Below, piece by piece: positions 1 through 5,936 of a DNA stretch of 7,829 bases. Under the pieces are notes generated by a model. It was not told where the DNA came from and searched no databases. It was given only the letters and a program-made list of their open reading frames with translations. Position 1 is the first letter of the stretch. Each line of letters opens with the position of its first letter. Source of the stretch: Verrucomicrobiia bacterium (GTDB taxonomy: Bacteria > Verrucomicrobiota > Verrucomicrobiia > Opitutales > Opitutaceae); NCBI GenBank assembly GCA_030424825.1, contig JAUHWE010000194.1, positions 1 to 7,829 of the forward strand. Reading direction: 5' to 3'. The translations under genes were made by a program, and so were the position numbers.

Positions 1-208
1 CCTGTGGAATCCCCGAAATGACTGCCCCCGGAAAAATCTTGCAATGCTTTCCGATCCGTGCGCCATTAAAGATGGTCACATTCGGCCCGATCCAGGTATT
101 ATCACCAATCTCGACATCTTTTTCAATGTAACAAAAAGGGCTGATTGTTACATTCTCACCGATCTTGGCACCGGGATCTACTACCGTATTTGAATTTGAA
201 TAGGTCAT
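1..208 (-). CDS. lpxA: UDP-N-acetylglucosamine O-acyltransferase, N-terminal part (cut by window edge)
   Basis: LpxA transfers a 3-hydroxyacyl chain from acyl carrier protein to UDP-GlcNAc, the first step of lipid A synthesis in the cytoplasm. Only the first 69 codons are here; the reading frame is open to the left edge. The start ATG is at 208-206 and the protein begins MTYSNSNTVVDPGAKIGENV. Hexapeptide repeats of the left-handed beta helix are visible (GAKIGENVTI, VEIGDNTWIGPNVTI, GARIGKHCKI), followed by FPGAVISGIPQ, which matches the LpxA pattern F-P-x-A-V-I-x-G-x-P-Q. A different hexapeptide acyltransferase such as LpxD is less likely, because LpxD has an N-terminal uridine-binding domain before its repeats. 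The start lies 1 base after the stop codon of the upstream fabZ-like fragment, a spacing typical of translational coupling in lpxC/fabZ-lpxA operons. No strong Shine-Dalgarno sequence precedes the ATG. Confidence 0.9.
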   Translation of the reverse strand, partial: MTYSNSNTVVDPGAKIGENVTISPFCYIEKDVEIGDNTWIGPNVTIFNGARIGKHCKIFPGAVISGIPQ

Positions 209-209
209 C

Positions 210-396
210 TTATGAACGCTTAACGATTTGAGCAGTCAATTCTGCCTCCGACACAATTTTATTGCCAACATAGGCCGTGGCGTACATCTGGCAAATACCC
301 CGCCGGATGGGTGCCACCAACTCCGATCTCCCCAACGAATACCTCGCGACTAGAGCGTCGGATCGTAGCGAATCGAGACGAGCAATAGGAACTCAT
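210..396 (-). pseudogene. 3' remnant of fabZ or lpxC/fabZ fusion, frameshifted
   Basis: The minus-strand frame at 323-210 encodes 37 residues that begin ELVAPIRRGICQM and end EAELTAQIVKRS before a TAA stop. This matches the C-terminal end of the FabZ hot-dog fold (beta-hydroxyacyl-ACP dehydratase), most like the version fused to LpxC in Bacteroidota and relatives, where RRGI, AYVG and EAELMAQIVK are typical. That frame is open back to about 392, but upstream of 323 it no longer looks like FabZ. A neighbouring frame from an ATG at 396 reads SREVFVGEI (351-325), which would join ELVAPIRRG if one base near 324 were removed. The FabZ catalytic His and Glu regions and all of LpxC are absent: only about 213 bases separate rseP from lpxA, whereas a fusion gene needs about 1.35 kb. 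It is therefore probably non-functional, unless this reflects an assembly or sequencing error. The family assignment is from recognised motifs, and the 5' limit is uncertain. Confidence 0.68.
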
Positions 397-422
397 TGAA
401 ACTAGTTAATCGATTCCGCCTA

Positions 423-1877
423 TCAGGCCGGGGCGTCTTCAACCTTTATCAACCTTACGGGTTGGCTGTTCGTTTCTGGCTGTTTAGTAAAGAGCCTGCC
501 GACGTCGTGAAATGTGACATACAGCATAAACGAGAAAAGCAGAATCATAAAACTACCTTGGATCGTGGCAGCGAAATTGGGTGGTATGGGCTTTCCGGTG
601 ATCTTGGCGATTGTCGCGAAGGCGATGTGCCCACCGTCGAGAACGGGGATAGGCAGCAAGTTGAAGATCGCTAAGCTGATGTTGATCATGAGAGCGATTT
701 CCATGACTCGAACGATTCCGATCGCAGCGGTTTTCACTATGATATTTGTGATCCCAACGGGTCCTGACATGTCCTTGAGCTTGGCGTCAGAGCTGCGGCT
801 TATAAGCGATTTCAAGGTTTGATAGGTGCGTTTTACCACGTCGATTGACAGGGCGATTGGATTGATGTGAGCGGTGTGGCGCTCAATCATAGCTCCGAGT
901 CCGGCTCCAATCGCGTAAAACTGTTCGTCGGAAATATTGAATTTCGACAAGACTGGAGTGACGAAAATATTCTTGGTTGCGATTCCGTCGGATTCTTCTC
1001 TTTCGATGGTGAAATTGAGCTTCTTGCCATTCGACTCTCGGATAACCATCGTCAGGTGCTGGGGACCGTAGATCGTTACTCCATCGATTTCCTTTATAGT
1101 GTCCCCCGGAAGGAGCCCTGCTTCTTTGGCGGGAAACCCTTCGGTTAGACTGGAGAGATAGGTCGTCCGGTTTGGATTGATCCCGATCATGCGCAATTCA
1201 TGTTCGGGATTTAGAACGGGGTTTACGATTGTGGTGTAGACTTCCCCATTTCTCAAATACGTGATTTCGGCTTTCCGCTTGCCGTCTTCAGTTACCCCTG
1301 AACCGAGGGCGATACTGATGAAGATGTCCTCGAACGATCTGATTTCCTCACCGTCGATCTTGAGGATTTTGTCGCCAATTTTGAGGCCCGCTGCCATTGC
1401 GGGATTCTCGACGAACTGTCCCTCGCTAACTTCGATCTTGTCGGAAATGGCTCCAATGGTGGTGGCCTCTTCTCTCTCGACTCCCGTGAACCAGAGGATC
1501 AAGCCAAGGACGAGCGCGAACAGCACATTGAAAACCGCTCCGGCAACTGAGACAATCACTTTGTCCGTATAGGAAATGGGAGGTAGCGCGATCAGATCAA
1601 CCGAGGTATCTCCCTCAATCCCTTTCATGTCGGCAAGCTGAGGAAGCGCGACGTAGCCACCGAGTGGAAGAAGCGAGACTCGATAGTCGATTCCGTCCTT
1701 TTTCCAGCCAAACAGCCGGGGTCCAAATCCAATCGAGAACCTCTCAATATGAAGTCCTCGCCACTTGGCCGCCAAGAAGTGCCCCAGTTCGTGTATGAAT
1801 ATGGAACCTCCGAAAAAAAGGACCACCATGAGAGCGGCCCAGGCCCAGTCGGATATTGTGCTGAAAAGGTTTTCCAT
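423..1877 (-). CDS. rseP: Site-2-type intramembrane zinc metalloprotease
   Basis: RseP cuts transmembrane segments of regulatory proteins in the inner membrane; in E. coli its substrate is the anti-sigma-E factor RseA. The 484-residue protein has the zinc motif HELGH at residues 29-33 in a first membrane segment. The third zinc ligand motif LDGG is at 413-416, in the context NLLPIPVLDGGHIAF. Two PDZ domains lie between: about 150-220 (core AAGLKIGDKILKIDG) and about 240-300 (core KEAGLLPGDTIKEIDG). SGPVGI at 371-376 is also characteristic. A last membrane segment lies near 441-456. All catalytic residues are present. The length is a little above the roughly 450 residues of E. coli RseP, with a polar tail of about 25 residues after the last membrane segment. 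The start codon overlaps the dxr stop by one base (TAATG), implying coupled translation. No RseA or sigma-E gene is in the window, so its substrate here is unknown. Confidence 0.95.
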   Translation of the reverse strand: MENLFSTISDWAWAALMVVLFFGGSIFIHELGHFLAAKWRGLHIERFSIGFGPRLFGWKKDGIDYRVSLLPLGGYVALPQLADMKGIEGDTSVDLIALPPISYTDKVIVSVAGAVFNVLFALVLGLILWFTGVEREEATTIGAISDKIEVSEGQFVENPAMAAGLKIGDKILKIDGEEIRSFEDIFISIALGSGVTEDGKRKAEITYLRNGEVYTTIVNPVLNPEHELRMIGINPNRTTYLSSLTEGFPAKEAGLLPGDTIKEIDGVTIYGPQHLTMVIRESNGKKLNFTIEREESDGIATKNIFVTPVLSKFNISDEQFYAIGAGLGAMIERHTAHINPIALSIDVVKRTYQTLKSLISRSSDAKLKDMSGPVGITNIIVKTAAIGIVRVMEIALMINISLAIFNLLPIPVLDGGHIAFATIAKITGKPIPPNFAATIQGSFMILLFSFMLYVTFHDVGRLFTKQPETNSQPVRLIKVEDAPA

Positions 1878-3046
1878 TACTGTGTTTGATCTACGAGTTG
1901 AGAGGCGACGGCTCTCGCTTGGCTATCATATTCCAAGACTTCATCTATCGTAGCAGGTTCTCTATTATTGATCGTTTCCAGCGTTTTCTCGACGATTTTA
2001 GCGATTTCAACAAATTTAATACGCTTCTGTGTGAATGCGTCCACCGCAATTTCGTTTGCGGCATTGAAAATACCTGGTGCGACTCCGTCTGCGTTCATGC
2101 AGGCTCTCGCCAGTTCCAAGCAGGGGTAGCGACCGATCTCAGGAGGTCGAAAATCGAGCGCTAGCGCTTGAGAGAAATCGAGTTTCGCGGCCACTGGTTC
2201 GCCCCGATCCGGGTAGAGAAGCGTGTGCTGGATCGCGAAGGTCATGTCGGGCGGGCTCATTTGGGCAATAATGGAGCCGTCCACGCATTCAACCATGGAG
2301 TGAACGATGCTTTGGCTGTGAATGACCACATTGACCTGATCGGGTCGCATGCCAAAAAGCCATCGGGCCTCGATCATTTCGAGTCCCTTGTTGGCCATGG
2401 TGGCCGAATCGATCGTCACCTTGGGGCCCATGTCCCAATTAGGGTGATTCAAGGCCTCCTCCAGAGTCACCGATCCCAGCTTTTCGACCGGAAGATCGCG
2501 AAAGCTCCCTCCGGATCCTGTTAAAATCAGCTTTGAAACATGATTGGGGCGGATTCCCTGGAGACATTGAAAGAGAGCGTTGTGTTCGCTGTCGACGGGC
2601 AGGATCTCGACGTTGTTTCTCCGCGCGGATTCGACAATGAACTTTCCTGCGAGCACGAGGATTTCCTTGCTGGCTACCGCAAGAGTATTGCCTGCCGACA
2701 GGGCGGCGAGCGCGGGCATCAGCCCCTGCGTACCGACAACTGCTACTAAAACGGTATCGCATTCGGAAAGGGACGCTAGATGGCAAAGCCCCTCCTCACC
2801 GCAGGTTAGATTAGTGCTCTCAGAAAAGACTTTGGCATCTCTCGCTGCTTTCCAGGCGATGGGATCGTAGAGGCAAATTTCGGGAACGGAAAATTCGTTC
2901 GCGATTGCGGCGAGTTGATCGATGCTTTGGTTGGCGGCGATTCCGACTAGTTCAAGTCGATCCGAATGTTTGCGAATCACTTTCAAGGCACTGGTCCCGA
3001 TGGATCCAGTGGCGCCTAGCAGCACGACTTTCGACCGTTTCCCCAT
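1877..3046 (-). CDS. dxr: 1-deoxy-D-xylulose 5-phosphate reductoisomerase
   Basis: Dxr (IspC) converts 1-deoxyxylulose 5-phosphate to methylerythritol 4-phosphate with NADPH, the committed step of the MEP isoprenoid pathway in the cytoplasm. The 389-residue length is normal. The NADPH-binding motif GATGSIG is at residues 11-17. Metal ligands are visible as D152 and E154 (PVDSEHNALFQ) and E223 (NKGLEMIEARWLF). The substrate-binding region HPNWDMGPKVTIDSATMANK is at 201-220. Small departures from the usual motifs are ASKE for ANKE (about 125-128), LTGSGGSF for LTASGGPF (175-182) and IHSQS for IHPQS (242-246). None removes a known catalytic residue. It starts with ATG 6 bases after cdsA ends and shares one base with rseP, so it sits mid-operon. 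Its product feeds the isoprenoid supply used by UppS, encoded two genes upstream. Confidence 0.96.
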   Translation of the reverse strand: MGKRSKVVLLGATGSIGTSALKVIRKHSDRLELVGIAANQSIDQLAAIANEFSVPEICLYDPIAWKAARDAKVFSESTNLTCGEEGLCHLASLSECDTVLVAVVGTQGLMPALAALSAGNTLAVASKEILVLAGKFIVESARRNNVEILPVDSEHNALFQCLQGIRPNHVSKLILTGSGGSFRDLPVEKLGSVTLEEALNHPNWDMGPKVTIDSATMANKGLEMIEARWLFGMRPDQVNVVIHSQSIVHSMVECVDGSIIAQMSPPDMTFAIQHTLLYPDRGEPVAAKLDFSQALALDFRPPEIGRYPCLELARACMNADGVAPGIFNAANEIAVDAFTQKRIKFVEIAKIVEKTLETINNREPATIDEVLEYDSQARAVASQLVDQTQ

Positions 3047-3052
3047 AAAAGC

Positions 3053-3889
3053 CTAGGTGAGGAGACCAAAAAGCAAATAACCGGTTGGCGCGGTTAGAAT
3101 GAGAGAGTCTGTCAGGTCAAAGGATCCGCCGATACCGGGGATTGAGGAACCAGAGTCTTTTTGATCGGCCATTCGTTTAAGCATGCTTTCCACCAGATCG
3201 GAAATAATGGAAATAATGGCTATGGGGAGAGCTAGGATAGTCCCCCAAAAGGGAGTAAAGAATGGGGGGAAATAGTCGCGTGCGAAATACGTTAGGGCGA
3301 AGCCGAGACCGATCGAAACGAGGCAGCCCCCCACGGCTCCTTCCCAGGTCTTTTTAGGGCTGGTTATGGGTGACATGGGGTGTCGGCCAAACGCTTTTCC
3401 CACCAAGAGGGCGCCGACATCGGTAAATTTTGCCGTCACCACGAGCCAAACGACCAGCATCAAGCCTTGTTCGGGCCTCTCTGGCAGCTCGATCATGCGA
3501 ACCAGAAAATTTAGCATGAAGGGCACGTAGATGAGTCCCAAAAGGGTGGACCCGAGCGACTCGATTCGCTCGGCGACTTTCCGTTCGCGAAAAATTCTCA
3601 GGCAGCACGCGACGATCGTTACCGCGATTATTCCCGACTGGATTCCCTCGGCATGGCTAAGTTCCAGTTTATTAGCGTAATAGGGGGCAAAAATGATGAT
3701 CGCCCCAAGAAAAATGCCGAACTTCTTGAAGGGTCTTCGCCCCATCTTCTCAAGCAAACTGTAGAACTCGTACTGTGAGGAGAGCGCGAGTACGGCAAGC
3801 AGCCAAACGGCCGCATCCGGACCAATGTAGAAAAAACAGATTATCGTAACGATCCAAAGGATGAGCGTACTAATGATTCTCTTCGTCAC
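3053..3889 (-). CDS. cdsA: Phosphatidate cytidylyltransferase (CDP-diglyceride synthase)
   Basis: CdsA makes CDP-diacylglycerol from phosphatidic acid and CTP in the inner membrane, the branch point for bacterial phospholipids. The 278-residue protein is made of several hydrophobic segments (for example 5-22, 26-38, 57-71, 84-96, 115-130, 143-165, 186-202, 215-231). The conserved core GKAFGRHPMSPITSPKKTWE is at 164-183. The family signature is at 235-261: SMLKR, KDS, then PGIGG and D258/D261. It departs from the textbook signature: Ile replaces His before GG, Ser replaces a hydrophobic residue after GG, and Leu replaces Arg in the final DRxD. The acidic metal-binding residues remain. The best start is a GTG at 3889-3887, 21 bases after the uppS stop, because MTKRIISTLILW is the expected N-terminus. 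No good Shine-Dalgarno sequence was seen. It is the second gene of the envelope operon. Confidence 0.93.
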   Translation of the reverse strand: MTKRIISTLILWIVTIICFFYIGPDAAVWLLAVLALSSQYEFYSLLEKMGRRPFKKFGIFLGAIIIFAPYYANKLELSHAEGIQSGIIAVTIVACCLRIFRERKVAERIESLGSTLLGLIYVPFMLNFLVRMIELPERPEQGLMLVVWLVVTAKFTDVGALLVGKAFGRHPMSPITSPKKTWEGAVGGCLVSIGLGFALTYFARDYFPPFFTPFWGTILALPIAIISIISDLVESMLKRMADQKDSGSSIPGIGGSFDLTDSLILTAPTGYLLFGLLT

Positions 3890-3910
3890 GTTAAAATGGG
3901 GCGGACCCGA

Positions 3911-4666
3911 TCAGAAGGACAGGCTCGTTTCGACATCAATCTGATCCCCCGTTCGACCGAATCGTCGCTCACGGTTGTGGTAGGATCGAATCGCTTCTTC
4001 GAGATGGGCTTTTGTAAAGTCAGGCCAGCAGGTCGCGGTGAAATAAAATTCGGCGTAGGCGCTCTGCATGAGCAGAAAATTGCTCAGCCTGGTTTCCCCC
4101 GACGTACGCACAATCAAATCCGGGTCCGGGAGACCTTTTGTGTAGAGGTGATTCGAAATCGTCTTCCAGTCCAAGTCTTCCGGATTCAGTTTCCCGGCAG
4201 CGGCTTTAGTAGCGATCGCTTTGGTGGCGTCGATGATCTCATTGCGAGAACTGTAGTTTAGGGCCAGAGTCAGATGCCACTCGTCAAATTTCTTGGTGAC
4301 GTCCATCGCCTTCTTGAGAGCGGCTCGCGGCCGAGCGGGGAGGTCCTCGATTCTTCCAATGGCGTGCAGGCGAACGCGTTGTTTCACCAGGGTTTCGGTC
4401 TCGTTCATCAAGAACAGCTCCAGCAGTTCCATCAGTGCGTTCACTTCCGACTCGGGGCGTTTCCAGTTTTCAGCTGAGAATGCGTAAAGTGTCAGGTAGT
4501 GGATGTCCAGCTCCTGACAGGCTTCAATGATGCGTCGACACGTTTCAACGCCTTGTCGGTGACCCTTGATCCGAGAAAGCCCTTGGGATTGGGCCCAGCG
4601 GCCATTGCCATCCATAATGATGCCTATGTGGTCAGGGCCGTGGTGCTTAGACGCGTTTTCGGTCAT
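3911..4666 (-). CDS. uppS: Undecaprenyl diphosphate synthase (cis-prenyltransferase)
   Basis: UppS adds isopentenyl units to farnesyl diphosphate to make C55 undecaprenyl diphosphate, the lipid carrier for peptidoglycan and O-antigen. The 251-residue length is typical. The catalytic Asp is D19 in IMDGNGRWA (16-24). FSAENWKRP is at 63-71, LNYSSRNEI at 136-144 and the diphosphate-binding RTSGETRLSNFLL at 187-199, followed by QSAYAE with the conserved E206. One residue is unusual: Met200 replaces the common Trp in FLLWQ. The hexaprenyl-type or decaprenyl relatives share these motifs, so chain length is inferred from genome context rather than seen. It is the first gene of the uppS-cdsA-dxr-rseP operon. 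A candidate promoter lies about 60-90 bases upstream. The start ATG at 4666 has no clear Shine-Dalgarno sequence. Confidence 0.96.
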   Translation of the reverse strand: MTENASKHHGPDHIGIIMDGNGRWAQSQGLSRIKGHRQGVETCRRIIEACQELDIHYLTLYAFSAENWKRPESEVNALMELLELFLMNETETLVKQRVRLHAIGRIEDLPARPRAALKKAMDVTKKFDEWHLTLALNYSSRNEIIDATKAIATKAAAGKLNPEDLDWKTISNHLYTKGLPDPDLIVRTSGETRLSNFLLMQSAYAEFYFTATCWPDFTKAHLEEAIRSYHNRERRFGRTGDQIDVETSLSF

Positions 4667-4727
4667 AGAATAGTCGCCAATTTCAGAACGGGGCGAGAAT
4701 CTTAAGCCTCCTCATATATTGCAAGGG

Positions 4728-4755
4728 TTTATCGCTAGATAATCTAGCCTGGCAA
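4728..4755 (-). promoter_or_regulatory. Candidate sigma-70-like promoter for the uppS operon
   Basis: Reading the minus strand, TTGCCA (4755-4750) matches the -35 consensus TTGACA at 5 of 6 positions, and GATAAA (4733-4728) matches TATAAT at 4 of 6, with a 16-base spacer. Transcription would begin near 4721, giving a leader of about 55 bases before the uppS ATG. This is an inference from short motifs only. Confidence 0.4.
4734..4748. promoter_or_regulatory. Perfect palindrome, possible operator
   Basis: GCTAGAT and ATCTAGC form perfect 7-base inverted arms around one central A. The element fills 15 of the 16 spacer bases of the candidate uppS promoter, where a bound repressor or activator would affect transcription. 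It also lies upstream of the divergent plus-strand gene. No regulator family is recognised from the sequence. Confidence 0.35.
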
Positions 4756-4776
4756 CTTGTAACCTAACTAAAGTTG
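4753..4776. repeat. Second inverted repeat in the divergent intergenic region
   Basis: CAACTT (4753-4758) and AAGTTG (4771-4776) are exact inverted copies 12 bases apart. They overlap the candidate -35 box of uppS and lie upstream of the plus-strand gene. Six-base arms can arise by chance, so this is only a possible binding site. No convincing promoter was found for the plus-strand gene in the rest of 4777-4849. Confidence 0.2.
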
Positions 4777-4849
4777 TGGTCGTTTCAACAGTGAGGTACG
4801 TTGGCTATTCAACCCCTATTTTTAAACGATTCGAAATACTTAGAACCAA

Positions 4850-5905
4850 ATGAAGCGCTGGCCCATCGCAATTCTCTCCTTTCTAGCAATCGCCCTAGCC
4901 GGTTACTCAGGTTTTTTGAGCATGGAGAACCAGAGACTGAAACGTCAGTTGGCGGATGCGTCGAATCCGTTGGTGCCGTCAAAGAAAATCGTGAAAGATG
5001 CGGAGGCGGAAACTCTCGCTGAGAACGGGAAGCCTAACGAGCAAGTTCAGGAAAGGGGCGGCCGATTTGAAGGGTTCGAAAACTTGACTCGCGAAGAAAT
5101 CATGGAGCGCCGTAAGGAGGCGAGAGCGGCTCAGCTGGCTCGGGCGCTGGAAGCGTTTGAGGATCCAGAGTTGAGAATGGATATGGTGGAACGGCAGATG
5201 CAACGCCTAGATCGCGGGTACGCTGATTTCTTCAAGCGGCTGAATCTCCCTCCGGAAGAGCTGGATGCTCTTAAAACGTTGATGGCCGAACGGAGTGTAC
5301 TTCGAATGGAGGCGGGACTGCGTGCGTCCGCGGCAAGCGAAGAGGAGCGTAAAGCTCTGAAGGAGGAATATTCCAATCAAATGGTTCTCTTGTCTGATGA
5401 CATCAATGGCCTGCTTGGCGAAGAAGACGCCAAAAAACTGACCCAGTATACCAAAACGCTAGAGTACCGGGGAGAAGTGGAGAATTTCGAACGTTCCTTG
5501 AGCTATACGGATACGCCTCTCGACGAGCGTCAATCCGAGGCGTTGGTGAATGCCTTTGCAAAAGTGGACAAGGATTTTGAATACACCGTGGATATTTCAG
5601 CCAACCGGGGACGCGGGCGTGAGGGGAATGATATCCAGCTCACCAAGGAGGTCGTCGATACCTACTACCAGGAAAGGGAAATGTACGATGCCATGTTGCT
5701 CGAACAGGCATCGAAGGTGCTAAACGAGGCGCAATTGGCGAGCCTAGCCGCCCAACAGATTTCAGAACGCGAGAGGGATTACCGGCAAGCGCAACAAGCT
5801 CTGGAAAATCCCGCTCCGACGGACGGTCGGGGTGGATTCAATCGAGGTGGTTTTGGTGGTTTCTCAGGCGGTGGCCGAGGGGGACCGGGGGGTCGCGGAA
5901 GGTAG
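4850..5905 (+). CDS. Unknown membrane-anchored, helix-rich protein with Gly/Arg-rich tail
   Basis: I do not recognise this 351-residue protein as a named family. An N-terminal hydrophobic segment at about 5-23, after the positive start MKRW, looks like a signal anchor; there is no lipobox Cys, so it is probably held in the inner membrane and faces the periplasm. Residues 25-35 (MENQRLKRQLA) look like a short coiled coil. The body (about 75-320) is strongly charged and probably helical. It carries segments such as LNLPPEELDALKTLM (131-145), TDTPLDERQSEALVNAF (220-236) and LNEAQLASLA (291-300), which loosely recall the LTxxQ-type repeats of periplasmic CpxP/Spy-like proteins; this is a weak resemblance. 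The end (326-351) is almost only Gly, Arg and Phe, with RGG units. The ATG at 4850 is chosen because the anchor begins there; no clear ribosome binding site precedes it. It is a lone plus-strand gene between two minus-strand operons. Confidence 0.85.
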   Translation: MKRWPIAILSFLAIALAGYSGFLSMENQRLKRQLADASNPLVPSKKIVKDAEAETLAENGKPNEQVQERGGRFEGFENLTREEIMERRKEARAAQLARALEAFEDPELRMDMVERQMQRLDRGYADFFKRLNLPPEELDALKTLMAERSVLRMEAGLRASAASEEERKALKEEYSNQMVLLSDDINGLLGEEDAKKLTQYTKTLEYRGEVENFERSLSYTDTPLDERQSEALVNAFAKVDKDFEYTVDISANRGRGREGNDIQLTKEVVDTYYQEREMYDAMLLEQASKVLNEAQLASLAAQQISERERDYRQAQQALENPAPTDGRGGFNRGGFGGFSGGGRGGPGGRGR

Positions 5906-5920
5906 TGTGCCGCCTTTCCG
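5896..5920. terminator. Weak stem-loop between convergent genes
   Basis: CGGAAGG (5896-5902) can pair with CCTTTCCG (5913-5920) with one bulged base and a 10-base loop. It spans the stop codon of the plus-strand gene and lies just before the convergent pyrC end at 5937. No T-run follows on either strand, so it is not a typical intrinsic terminator and may be chance. Confidence 0.2.
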
Positions 5921-5936
5921 AAGCCGCGTTGGTCGC

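Noticed and set aside
396..674. Plus-strand open reading frame of 92 codons opposite the rseP end
   Set aside because: It lies antisense to the well-supported rseP gene and the fabZ remnant, and its translation has no recognisable domain.
2439..2786. Minus-strand open reading frame of 115 codons inside dxr
   Set aside because: It is a shifted frame of dxr, which has full-length conserved motifs without a frameshift.
4719..4745. Plus-strand promoter TTGCAA / TAATCT for the unknown gene
   Set aside because: The spacer is only 15 bases and it would leave a leader of about 100 bases; no better plus-strand promoter was found, so none is called.
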